Numbered from the stretch's first letter, positions 25,417 to 33,504 are shown. The stretch is DNA of 64,000 nt from Rhizobium sp. Root1334 (GCF_001426665.1 NZ_LMEY01000030.1:124725-188724), one strand, 5' to 3'. Numbers and translations are program-made. Notes: a model not told the origin generated them from the sequence alone.

Positions 25417-28142
25417 ATCTCCCCATGGAAAAAAGCATAGCCCGCTACATCTGGACGCACACGAGAGGCCAGCAGCTCTGGATCCTTCTGGTCGTCGCCG
25501 TCTCGATGATCCCCTATTTCCTGTCGTTCGACCTGCCCAAACAGATCGTCAACGGGCCGATCCAGGGTCAGGGGTTTGACCAGCCGGGTGCCACCCAAAC
25601 GTTCATGAATATCAGTTTCGACCTGCCATGGCTCGGAACCGTGACGCTGTTTGACGGCGTCGAACTGACCCGCATGCAGACCCTGTTTGCCCTCAGCATG
25701 GTTTTCCTGCTGCTGGTCATCATCAACGGCCTCTTCAAGTTCTATATCAACACCTACAAGGGCCGGCTCGGCGAACGCCTGCTGCGCCGCATCCGCTTCG
25801 AACTCGTGGACCGGATCCTGCGTTTCCCGCCCGGCCAGTTCAAGCGGATGAAGGGCGCTGAAGTGTCCAGCATGGTCAAGGACGAGGTCGAGCCGCTTGG
25901 CGGCTTCACCGGCGATGCCTTCGTCCAGCCCGCTTTGCTCGGCGGCCAGGCCTTGACGGCCCTGTTCTTCATCTTCATGCAGAATACCTGGCTTGGCCTG
26001 ATCGCCGCTGTCATGGTCGGCGTCCAGGCCGTGATCATTCCGCGCATGCGCCGGCGGCTGCTGGTGCTCGGCCGCGAACGCCAGATCACCGCCCGGGAAC
26101 TCGCCGGCCGCGTCAGCGAGATTGTCGACGGCATCGGCACCATCCACGCCTATGATACATCCAACTTTGAGCGCGCCGATATCGCCTCGCGCCTCGGCCG
26201 CATCTTCAAGATCCGCTACGACCTCTACCAGTGGAAATTCCTGGTCAAGTTCATCAACAACTTCCTCGCCCAGCTCACCCCCTTCCTGTTCTATTGCATC
26301 GGCGGTTACCTCGCATTGCAGGGCCGTCTCGACATCGGTCAGTTGATCGCCGTGATCAGCGCCTACAAGGACCTGCCCGGCCCGCTGAAGGACCTGATCG
26401 ACTGGGACCAGACCCGCCAGGATGTTCAGGTCAAGTATGTTCAGGTCGTCGAGCAATTCAGCGTCGACAAGACCATCGATCCGGCCATCCAGGCCATCGC
26501 CGTCAAGGACGCCGGTTCGCTGAAGCATCCGCTGGCAGCCGTCAACCTGTCGCTGGCCGACGATAGCGGCGCCAAGCTTCTGGAGCGCGTGTCGGTCCAG
26601 ATCCATCCCGGCGAAACCGTTGCCATCGTCGGTGGTGCCGCCGGTGGCGGCGACATGCTGGCGGAAGCGTTTGCGCGGCTCACATGGCCAGAGAGCGGCA
26701 AGGTAACGGCAGGTGGCGATGATCTGCTGGAAATACCGGAATCGGTCACGGGCCGGGCGATCTCCTATGTTTCCTCCGATGCCTATTTCTTCTACGGAAG
26801 CCTTCGCGACAATCTGCTTTACGGCCTCAAGCACGCGCCTCTGAAGGAAGCCGTTTATGAAGGCAGCGGCGCTGCGCATCGCAAGTGGCAGATCGCCGAG
26901 GCCAAACTCGCCGGCAATCCGGACTACGACGTAAACAGTGACTGGATCGACTACGAGGCCGCCAACGCGACGAACCGCGACGATCTCTTCACGCCCGTCC
27001 TGTCGGTGCTCGACACGGTGCAACTGTCAAAGGACATTCTCGACCTCGCGCTTCGCAGTACCGTGTCCCCTGACGAGCACCCCGGCCTTGCCGAGGGCAT
27101 CGTCGAAATGCGCCACGCCCTTCGCGACGAATTGGAAGAGGCTGGCCTCAGCAGCCTCGTCGTCTCCTTCGAGCCCGGCGCTTACAATACCGAGGCGACA
27201 GTCGGCGAAAACCTTCTGTTCGGCACTGCAACCGGCCCGGCATTCATCGGCAAGGCAATCGGCAAGAACGCCTATTTCCGCTCCGTCGTCGGCCGTTCCG
27301 GCCTAGACCGCATCCTGTTCGACATGGGCTACAGCATCGCCGAGAACGCGGTGGAACTGTTCGCCGACCTGCCGCCGGATCATCCGTTCTTCCAGCAGCT
27401 GACCTTCATGACGGCGGATGACATTCCCGATTATCAGCTGCTGCTGCAGAAGTTGAAGGGCAAGGGCTTTGATGCCGCCTCGGAAGATGATCGCGGCCAG
27501 ATCATTCGCCTGAGCTTCCGCTATGTCGAACCGCGGCATCGTTTCGGTCTTTTGACGGACGAACTGATGGCCAAGATCGTCGATGTGCGCCGTCAGTTCC
27601 ACGACGGCCTGCCCGACAATATGCGTGGCGATATCGAGCGCTACGACCCGGAACACTATCTGGCGTCAGCAAGCCTGATGGACAACATCCTGTTTGGCCG
27701 CATCAGCCACAAGCATAGCGACGGGTCGAAGCGCATTCGCTCGATCGTCAGCTCGCTTTTGAACTCGCTCGGCCTGCTCGAACGCGTCATCGATATCGGC
27801 CTGGATTTCAATCTGGGTGCCGGCGGCAAACGGCTGACTGCAGTGCAGCGGCAGAAACTCAATCTGGCGCGTGCCCTGGTCCGCAAGTCTGAATATTACA
27901 TCTTCAACCGGCCCCTGCCCGGCCTCGATCACCGTCTTCAGGATGAAATCGTCCGCGACGTGCTGAAGCTGGTGCGCCGGGACGGGCGCGATCCGGCAGT
28001 CGTCTGGGTCCTTTCAAACACTGCGCTGTCCAGTCTGTTCGACCGTGTGCTTGTCTTTGACCGCGGCTTGCTTGTGGAAGAAGGAACGCATGCGGCGCTG
28101 GTCAAGAATAACGGTATCTTTAAGGAGCTTGTGTCATCATAA
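25413..28142 (+). CDS. ABC exporter-like protein with degenerate ATPase domain and large insert
   Basis: The 909-residue protein (TTG at 25413 overlapping the previous stop; an ATG at 25425 is the alternative start) has an ABC-exporter transmembrane domain at about 20-330, with helices near 22-40, 90-112, 175-208 and 280-304. A nucleotide-binding-like domain follows, but its key residues are gone. The Walker A position reads VGGAAGGGDML (406-416) with Asp for Lys. The Q-loop Gln is missing in 'YVSSDAYFFYGSLRDN'. The Walker B position reads 'YYIFNRPLPGLD' without the Asp-Glu pair. The signature is 'LGAGGKRLTAVQRQ' (801-814). About 280 residues separate the Q-loop and signature regions. Three DNLLYG-like motifs (466-471, 599-604, 757-762) suggest duplicated NBD pieces. 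The frame is intact. Export or sensing without ATP hydrolysis is inferred. Confidence 0.8.
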   Translation: MNLPMEKSIARYIWTHTRGQQLWILLVVAVSMIPYFLSFDLPKQIVNGPIQGQGFDQPGATQTFMNISFDLPWLGTVTLFDGVELTRMQTLFALSMVFLLLVIINGLFKFYINTYKGRLGERLLRRIRFELVDRILRFPPGQFKRMKGAEVSSMVKDEVEPLGGFTGDAFVQPALLGGQALTALFFIFMQNTWLGLIAAVMVGVQAVIIPRMRRRLLVLGRERQITARELAGRVSEIVDGIGTIHAYDTSNFERADIASRLGRIFKIRYDLYQWKFLVKFINNFLAQLTPFLFYCIGGYLALQGRLDIGQLIAVISAYKDLPGPLKDLIDWDQTRQDVQVKYVQVVEQFSVDKTIDPAIQAIAVKDAGSLKHPLAAVNLSLADDSGAKLLERVSVQIHPGETVAIVGGAAGGGDMLAEAFARLTWPESGKVTAGGDDLLEIPESVTGRAISYVSSDAYFFYGSLRDNLLYGLKHAPLKEAVYEGSGAAHRKWQIAEAKLAGNPDYDVNSDWIDYEAANATNRDDLFTPVLSVLDTVQLSKDILDLALRSTVSPDEHPGLAEGIVEMRHALRDELEEAGLSSLVVSFEPGAYNTEATVGENLLFGTATGPAFIGKAIGKNAYFRSVVGRSGLDRILFDMGYSIAENAVELFADLPPDHPFFQQLTFMTADDIPDYQLLLQKLKGKGFDAASEDDRGQIIRLSFRYVEPRHRFGLLTDELMAKIVDVRRQFHDGLPDNMRGDIERYDPEHYLASASLMDNILFGRISHKHSDGSKRIRSIVSSLLNSLGLLERVIDIGLDFNLGAGGKRLTAVQRQKLNLARALVRKSEYYIFNRPLPGLDHRLQDEIVRDVLKLVRRDGRDPAVVWVLSNTALSSLFDRVLVFDRGLLVEEGTHAALVKNNGIFKELVSS

Positions 28143-28205
28143 TGCCAGTGGAGAAGTCCAAGCGTGCGACGGGGATGCAGGCAGGGCAATCCTCGCGATG
28201 CCAAC

Positions 28206-28224
28206 GCCGGTGACCGTCACCGGC
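28206..28224. promoter_or_regulatory. Perfect 19-bp palindrome before the cyclic-nucleotide sensor gene
   Basis: GCCGGTGAC-C-GTCACCGGC has perfect 9-bp arms around one base. It lies in the 113-bp gap between the degenerate ABC gene and the gene at 28256. It is not followed by T residues, so it could be an operator or an RNA hairpin rather than a terminator. The TGAC/GTCA centre does not match the CRP consensus spacing. Confidence 0.4.
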
Positions 28225-28255
28225 GGATGATCCGGGAGGAAGAAAAAAATGGGGA

Positions 28256-28738
28256 ATGGGCACGACTATGCTGTTGAAGGATGAAGTTCAAATGCTGCGG
28301 CGCGTGCCGCTGTTTTCGAATGTCGAACCGGGCAAACTGAAACTTCTCGCGTTCACCTCCGACCGCGTGAGTTATGATCCGGGCGAAGCGCTTTTCCATC
28401 AGGGCGATACCGGTGATGCGGCCTATGTCGTCTTGGCGGGCAGAGCGGATATCCTGGTCGATTCCTCGACCGGCCCGATCAAAATCGCCGAAGTCGAGAC
28501 CAACTCCATCGTCGGCGAAATCGCCATCCTTTGCGACGTTTCGCGAACCGCCACAGTGCAGACAACGACGCCGCTGGAAGCCCTGCGCATCCGCAAGGAA
28601 CATTTCCTCAAGCTGCTCACCGACTTCCCCGAAATCACCATCGAGATCATGCGCGTCCTGGCTGATCGCCTCAGCCATACGACCAGCGAGCTGTCCGAAG
28701 CCCGCAGCCGTGCACGCAAGGACTCTGACCTGCACTGA
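28256..28738 (+). CDS. Stand-alone cyclic-nucleotide-binding domain protein
   Basis: The 160-residue protein consists almost entirely of one cNMP-binding domain (about residues 12-135) without the CRP/FNR helix-turn-helix. The phosphate-binding cassette reads 'VGEIAILCDVSRTATVQT', keeping the Glu (88) and Arg (97) that contact cyclic nucleotide. A short charged C-terminal helix ends the protein. It must act through a partner, and the degenerate ABC protein encoded 113 bp upstream is the obvious candidate. The start is ambiguous: GGAGGA at 28236 is best spaced for an ATG at 28249 that opens a 12-codon frame overlapping this gene, whereas 28256 and 28268 are the in-frame ATGs. Confidence 0.82.
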   Translation: MGTTMLLKDEVQMLRRVPLFSNVEPGKLKLLAFTSDRVSYDPGEALFHQGDTGDAAYVVLAGRADILVDSSTGPIKIAEVETNSIVGEIAILCDVSRTATVQTTTPLEALRIRKEHFLKLLTDFPEITIEIMRVLADRLSHTTSELSEARSRARKDSDLH

Positions 28739-28740
28739 GT

Positions 28741-28795
28741 GAGCACCTGTCTTCTAAGCAGGTTGTCGCAGGTTCGAACTCCGCAAGGGTCGCCA
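28741..28795 (+). pseudogene. 3' fragment of tRNA-Arg(UCU), probable integration-site remnant
   Basis: The 55-nt piece has exact tRNA geometry. It runs from the 3' D-stem strand GAGC (28741-28744) and a single A to the anticodon stem CCTGT/GCAGG with loop CTTCTAA (anticodon TCT at 28753-28755). A 5-nt variable region follows, then T stem GCAGG and loop TTCGAAC (28768-28779), then 7 acceptor bases, discriminator G and CCA (28793-28795). The 5' third is absent. The opposing T strand TCCGC gives one A-C mismatch, a sign of decay. It lies 2 bp after the stop of the cNMP-binding gene and 5 bp before the convergent phosphoesterase gene end. Confidence 0.75.
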
Positions 28796-28800
28796 AAGCG

Positions 28801-30699
28801 TCAGCCTGCGGGAGGCTTCCACAGTTCGATCACTCCGCTTTTCCGGTCGATGCTGAAGTTTCGCGACGGCAGGCCGGAGAGGTATTTCGCCAACATCCGG
28901 AATATCACGGCGAACTGCGTCTGCACTGCGCCCGGCTCCTTGTTATCGCGATCCGAAAACAGTTGCCCGACGGCCAGGTAGGCTGAAATCTTGTCTGCGC
29001 CGATCCAGTCCAGCGCAAGTTCGCTTCCCATCCGGACCCGGTACCAGTCCGCCAGAAATGCCAGCGCTGGCATTCCGCGGAGTGTCCCGATCTCCGTTCC
29101 GCGTTCAGTCAAGCGCGTGGCCAACCGCTGCTGCAGCTCCGTGTCGTCGCGGGCAGAGGTGATTGCCATCATTGCATCCTCAGCGCCAACCGGCACATTG
29201 ATCAACGCCAGAGCCGCCAGATCGGCGAGATCGAGACCGCGGATCAGCGCGGCAATATCCTTCGGCCATTCCCGCTTGAGATAACGCCGTCCGACCAGAT
29301 GGCCGATATGTTCGAACAGGAAATCACCATAGCTGTCCACATCCAGCAGGCCGCCGGTTTCCAGCCGCGACGGTAAAATCTCCCTGCCATAAGCCTGCCG
29401 CAGATCATCATCGAGCGGCATCGCCTCGAGGCCAACCGTTTCGATGCCGAAATTGCATTCTCCGATGGTGATGATCTTGTAGGCGCCCGGAAATGCCACA
29501 AGCGACGGCATGGCGATATTGGTGAGGAAGCGCTCGCCGCTGCGGTACTGCGCCGTATCGTTGACATGCAGATGCCCACTGAAATGGATATCGATACCCG
29601 CGTCGATCAACGCCTCTGCAACGTCGATGCGGGGAATGCGTTCCGCCATGCCTGTCCGGCCAAGCAGTGCCACCTCGTCATCGACAGTTGCGTCAAGCGG
29701 ATCCAGAACCGGATAGTGTGAGAACGCCAAAAGGCATTTGCCCTCGTCCCGCGCCCGGCGGGAAACATCGGCCATCCAGTCCAGAACGAACCGCTTGTGT
29801 ACCAGCATCGCGTTCCAGCCGGCGCTGGTGCTGTCAGCGAGATCGCCGGCTTCGCCGGGGACGACCCCATCGACAGGCGCAAAGACATTGGCATCGATCA
29901 TCAGCAGCCAGACGCCGGGAAAGGGCTCGACCAGATAGGACGCATCCATCAGCCGGCGCGTGGTGTTTCCATCCGGCGAATGGACCGCGTAGAACCGTGC
30001 TGCTGGATCGCCATCGATGCCAAACGGCGTTTCCCAGTGCAGATCGCCCGGCCGCGGATAAAACCCAAAATCCGCCATGGCATCCAGCCCGTCCGGATAA
30101 CCCTGGCAATACATCCGATCACTGGCGATGACCGCATGCGCACCCCGGTCGCGCAGATGCGGGTCGCTGCTGAGAATGCTGTAGCCACCGTCTTCGTTGA
30201 GGAAGCGCTTGGCGCGGTGGCGCCCATCCGCCCCGAAAATATCGTGATTGCCGGTGGTGGCATAAAACCGCATGCCAAACCGCTCCGTGTAATTGTCGAG
30301 CACCCGCTTGACACCCTTGACGGTTTCCACCTGCCCGTCATCGGAATAATCGCCAAGCAGCACGACATGGCGGATGCCTCGTGCCGCGATATCATCAAGC
30401 GTGTAATGAAGCGCGAAATAACTTTCGTTGAAAACCCGCGTCGAGCGGGCCGTGTCGGCCAACAGCCGGAACGTCAGCCGGCGGTCATCCTGCATGATAC
30501 CGGCAAAGCCGTAGTCGGCATAGAGATCATGGAAATGCGCATCGGCGACAATGGCGATGCGCGGGTGCTCTGCGGTCGGCATTCTGTCGGTATTTTCCGT
30601 CTGCACGTTCAAACCGGATTCGTTTCTCTCCGTCTCTCGCATATGTGGAAAGAAAAAGCGAATTGAAGTCTCGCTTAACCCAAGCAGTTTAGCTAACAT
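28801..30699 (-). CDS. Large metallophosphoesterase
   Basis: The protein has up to 632 residues. The calcineurin-like dimetal motifs are all present near residues 48-400: 'VADAHFHD' (DxH), 'LLGDYSDDG' (GDxxD), 'ATTGNHDIF' (GNHD), 'FSHYPVLD' and 'FSGHLHVND' (GHxH). The C-terminal roughly 220 residues are helical-looking and not recognised. There is no signal peptide. In-frame ATGs at 30642 and 30582 are alternative starts, because the first 39 residues look non-conserved. It would hydrolyse phosphoesters in the cytoplasm. A cyclic-nucleotide phosphodiesterase role would suit the nearby cyclase and sensor, but this is only a suggestion. It lies on the far side of the tRNA fragment from that cluster. 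Confidence 0.8.
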   Translation of the reverse strand: MLAKLLGLSETSIRFFFPHMRETERNESGLNVQTENTDRMPTAEHPRIAIVADAHFHDLYADYGFAGIMQDDRRLTFRLLADTARSTRVFNESYFALHYTLDDIAARGIRHVVLLGDYSDDGQVETVKGVKRVLDNYTERFGMRFYATTGNHDIFGADGRHRAKRFLNEDGGYSILSSDPHLRDRGAHAVIASDRMYCQGYPDGLDAMADFGFYPRPGDLHWETPFGIDGDPAARFYAVHSPDGNTTRRLMDASYLVEPFPGVWLLMIDANVFAPVDGVVPGEAGDLADSTSAGWNAMLVHKRFVLDWMADVSRRARDEGKCLLAFSHYPVLDPLDATVDDEVALLGRTGMAERIPRIDVAEALIDAGIDIHFSGHLHVNDTAQYRSGERFLTNIAMPSLVAFPGAYKIITIGECNFGIETVGLEAMPLDDDLRQAYGREILPSRLETGGLLDVDSYGDFLFEHIGHLVGRRYLKREWPKDIAALIRGLDLADLAALALINVPVGAEDAMMAITSARDDTELQQRLATRLTERGTEIGTLRGMPALAFLADWYRVRMGSELALDWIGADKISAYLAVGQLFSDRDNKEPGAVQTQFAVIFRMLAKYLSGLPSRNFSIDRKSGVIELWKPPAG

Positions 30700-30810
30700 G
30701 GCGGAAATGCGGCTTGGTTAATCAAGCACGACAAAAAGACGACCTTAAGAGTTAAGTGGGACAGTTGCAGACGGAAAGGCAAGATAGTTTTCCGTGACTG
30801 AGGCGAGAGA

Positions 30811-31641
30811 GTGAACGAAAACGTGTTTCGGGTGCGGTTATGGGGTGTGCGTGGCAGCCTCCCGGTCTCGGGGGCCGAGTTCCAGAATTATGGCGGCAAC
30901 ACCATCTGCATCGAGATGCAATGCGGGCCGCATAGGCTATTGTTTGATGCCGGCTCCGGCCTGATGCCTGCCGGCCAGGCGTTGAAATCCGAAGGCGTTT
31001 CCGACTTCAACCTGTTTTTCACCCACTGCCATTACGATCACATTGTCGGCCTGCCCTATCTGCCGGCGCTGTTTGACCCGCATGCATCGGTAACTCTCTG
31101 GTCGGGACATCTGGCCGGACGCATGTCCACCCGCCAGATGATCGGCGAATTCATGCGGCCGCCGTGGTTCCCGGTGGAGCCGGATATCTGCCGCGCCTCG
31201 ATCAACTGCCGCGATTTCCGCTCCGGCGATGCGCTTGTTCCCTATCCTGGTGTGACGATCCGTACGGGCAGTCTCAATCATCCGGGCGGCGCCATCGGTT
31301 ACCGCGTCGAATGGGGCGGCCGCGCCGTGGCGCTGGTCACCGATACCGAACACAAGCCCGGCACGCTCGATCCCGCCGTGCTCGACCTGATCGATGGCTG
31401 CGACCTCTTCCTCTACGATTGCATGTATACCGACGACGAAATGCACCGCCATGTCGGCTACGGCCATTCCACGTGGCAGCAAGGCATCCGGCTCGCCAAG
31501 ACGGCAAAGGCCAAGCAGGTCGCCTTCATCCACCATTCGCCGCTGCGCACCGACACCGAACTCGACGAAATCCAGCGGCTGGCTGGCCGGGAATTCAACG
31601 GCGCGATTACCGCCCGTGACGGTCAGGTGATCGATCTCTGA
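30811..31641 (+). CDS. Metallo-beta-lactamase-fold hydrolase (PhnP/RNase Z-like)
   Basis: The 276-residue protein starts at a GTG preceded by GAGGCGAGAG. The dinuclear metal site begins at THCHYDHIVG (His72, His74, Asp76, His77). Further ligands are in 'GSLNHPGGAIGYR' (His about 157), 'ALVTDTEH' (Asp about 176) and 'VAFIHHSP' (His about 236). The opening 'LWGVRGSLPVSG' is common in this MBL branch, which includes phosphodiesterases acting on cyclic nucleotides or cyclic phosphates. The substrate is unknown. The gene is divergent from the metallophosphoesterase gene across a 111-bp region. Confidence 0.82.
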   Translation: MNENVFRVRLWGVRGSLPVSGAEFQNYGGNTICIEMQCGPHRLLFDAGSGLMPAGQALKSEGVSDFNLFFTHCHYDHIVGLPYLPALFDPHASVTLWSGHLAGRMSTRQMIGEFMRPPWFPVEPDICRASINCRDFRSGDALVPYPGVTIRTGSLNHPGGAIGYRVEWGGRAVALVTDTEHKPGTLDPAVLDLIDGCDLFLYDCMYTDDEMHRHVGYGHSTWQQGIRLAKTAKAKQVAFIHHSPLRTDTELDEIQRLAGREFNGAITARDGQVIDL

Positions 31642-31648
31642 GGCAGCC

Positions 31649-32410
31649 TTAGACGGTTGAGGCCTGCTGCTCCCGAAGGATATCCGCAACCGGGGTCCAC
31701 CGGCAGGCGGGATGGCCTGCGGTCACGGCAAACAGTGCATTCATGAAATCCCAGACCGCCGCGTCATGCACCAGATGATGGGTCAGAAGCCCCATTGCCC
31801 CGCCATGATCGAACATGAACCGCAAGCGCGCGGCAATCTCGATAGCCAGTGCCTGCCGGTCACGTCCTCCCCGCGTCCCATGCCAGTCCATCACATCCAC
31901 ATGCGTATTGATCAGCGGCAAGGCGGTCGGCTTTTCCGGGCCATAGACCGACAGGGCTTGAAATCCAAGTCCCGTCAATTCCGGCAGAAGTATTGCATCG
32001 ATCCGGTTCCACGGCGGCACCAGCATCGGCACAAACTGTCCGCCATAGAGCGCGGCAAGCTGGTCGAAACCCCGCTTCAACTCGCCAAGGACGTCCTCCG
32101 CCGGGCGATGCCGGCCAAGTTCCTGCTTCTTCTCGTCGGCGCTTGCATGGTTGCGGTGTGACCAGCCGTGTACTACAACGGAACACAATGGTTCCGCCTG
32201 CAGCCGTTCGGCCAGCGCCGTGCCGGTATGCGCCGGAATGACCGCCAGCGTCAGCGGCACTGCGAACTTGTTTGATACATCCAGCAACCGGTCGAGGGCT
32301 CCCGTTGGCTCGATGGCATCGTCATCCCGCAGCCAGAACTGCGCCACCTTACCCGCCTGATGCCAGCGATCCAGTTCGCCAACGATCGCTGCTTCGAATT
32401 CACCCATCAT
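31649..32410 (-). CDS. Polysaccharide deacetylase family protein (NodB-homology)
   Basis: The 253-residue protein has the NodB-homology fold: 'WLRDDDAIEP' supplies the motif 1 Asp near residue 28, and 'VVVHGWSHRNHA' supplies the HxxxH zinc ligands near 78-84. 'VPPWNRID' near residue 130 is the motif 3 position. Such enzymes remove acetyl groups from glycans. No signal peptide is visible, so a cytoplasmic precursor is the likely substrate. Its start overlaps the stop of the glycosyltransferase gene by 4 bp, so the two probably act on one saccharide. Confidence 0.78.
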   Translation of the reverse strand: MMGEFEAAIVGELDRWHQAGKVAQFWLRDDDAIEPTGALDRLLDVSNKFAVPLTLAVIPAHTGTALAERLQAEPLCSVVVHGWSHRNHASADEKKQELGRHRPAEDVLGELKRGFDQLAALYGGQFVPMLVPPWNRIDAILLPELTGLGFQALSVYGPEKPTALPLINTHVDVMDWHGTRGGRDRQALAIEIAARLRFMFDHGGAMGLLTHHLVHDAAVWDFMNALFAVTAGHPACRWTPVADILREQQASTV

Positions 32411-33504
32411 GTGGTACCCGCTTTTATATATTCGTCGAGGATCGCACTTAACCGCACCGCCGCCCGCTCAAGCGAACGCTCCTCAACAGCAAAGGATCTA
32501 GCCGCGCCGGCAAGCGCCTGCCGCTCGCCGTCATCCGTCAGCAGCCGCCCGATCGCCTGCGCATAGGCATCGACATCTCCCGGCGGTGTCAACAGGCCCG
32601 TTTTCCCCTGCACCACCACCTCAGGCACGCCAGCAATCTCCTGTGCGATAACAGGCAACCCTGCGGCTTGTGCTTCGAGATAGGCTAGACCATAAGCCTC
32701 GCCGCACCCCGGCCAAACGTAGAGCGATGATCCCGACAGGAGATCGGCGATTTCGGTTGCCGATTTTTCGCCGTGCCAGACAATCCGGTCCGCATCGAAC
32801 CCGGCAAACAATGCACGCACATCGGCAGCACGCGGTCCGTCGCCAACGACGGAAAGCTGCCAGGGCAGATGCGTCAGCCGCAAAAGCGCATCGGCCAGCA
32901 TGACATAACTGTCCATCTTGTCGCCGGAGCGCATCATCGCAACCGTGACCAACCGTCCGTGTTGAGGGTGCGGTTGCGTCTCAAGCAATAGTGCCGGGTC
33001 AATGAACGGCGGCAAAAGCGCCAGGCGTGCCTCCGGCCCTGCCGCTGCAAGCCCATCGAAATCTCGCCGGGTCAGGCAGATATTCACCGATGCCTGTTTC
33101 ACGGCATCCAGCACCTGTTGCTGCATATCCGCCCAAAGCCCTTGATTGCGCCGGGCAGAATAGGACGCTTCCGCCGTCACATAACCCAGGCCAAATTTCC
33201 GGGCGAGCGCCGGGCCGATCAGATCCGGCGCCTTGTAATAGGGGTGGTAGCAAAACCAGAGATCCGGTGCGCCGCGCTCGCGCCAGAGCGCCGAAATCCG
33301 CGCGCGTTCTGCGGCCATCGCTGCGGCCCGTGTTTCGATTGCATCAGCCGAAGCATCCGGCAGGAAAGCCCGAAGCTCTGAAGCAATTTCCACCTGATGG
33401 CCTGCCTTGACCAGCGCTGCCATCAGCAGGCGCGCCATCAGCCGGTCGCCGGAGGGAACGGGGTGATTGGGGGATTTGAGCGGGCTATAGAATGCGATCT
33501 TCAT
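32407..33504 (-). CDS. Glycosyltransferase family 4 protein
   Basis: The 365-residue GT4-type enzyme has an acceptor domain beginning 'KIAFYSPLKSPNHPVPSGDR', with the Gly-rich loop. A donor domain follows, with 'VVGDGPRAADVRALFAG', 'IVWHGEKSATEIADLLSGSS' and the E(x7)E motif in 'GEAYGLAYLEAQAAGLPVIA' near residues 255-275. It forms a two-gene leftward operon with the polysaccharide deacetylase. Its promoter would lie in the 83-bp gap at 33505-33587, which holds a perfect 12-bp palindrome AGTTTGCAAACT at 33557-33568. Confidence 0.85.
   Translation of the reverse strand: MKIAFYSPLKSPNHPVPSGDRLMARLLMAALVKAGHQVEIASELRAFLPDASADAIETRAAAMAAERARISALWRERGAPDLWFCYHPYYKAPDLIGPALARKFGLGYVTAEASYSARRNQGLWADMQQQVLDAVKQASVNICLTRRDFDGLAAAGPEARLALLPPFIDPALLLETQPHPQHGRLVTVAMMRSGDKMDSYVMLADALLRLTHLPWQLSVVGDGPRAADVRALFAGFDADRIVWHGEKSATEIADLLSGSSLYVWPGCGEAYGLAYLEAQAAGLPVIAQEIAGVPEVVVQGKTGLLTPPGDVDAYAQAIGRLLTDDGERQALAGAARSFAVEERSLERAAVRLSAILDEYIKAGTT

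Noticed and set aside
25401-27023. Long open frame of 540 codons on the minus strand, opposite the pseudo-ABC gene
   Set aside because: It is antisense to a clearly ABC-like protein, its translation has no recognisable domain, and long antisense frames are common in high-GC DNA.
25413-28142. Pseudogene or frameshifted ABC transporter
   Set aside because: The 909-codon frame is uninterrupted, codon use matches its neighbours, and the membrane domain and signature-like region are well preserved. Selective loss of catalytic residues looks deliberate rather than decayed.
28741-28795. Functional tRNA-Arg gene
   Set aside because: The 5' acceptor strand and most of the D arm are absent, because the preceding bases encode the end of the cNMP-binding protein, and the T stem has a mismatch.
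28739-28981. Short plus-strand frame spanning the tRNA fragment
   Set aside because: It covers the tRNA-like sequence and the 3' end of the convergent phosphoesterase gene, and has no protein features.
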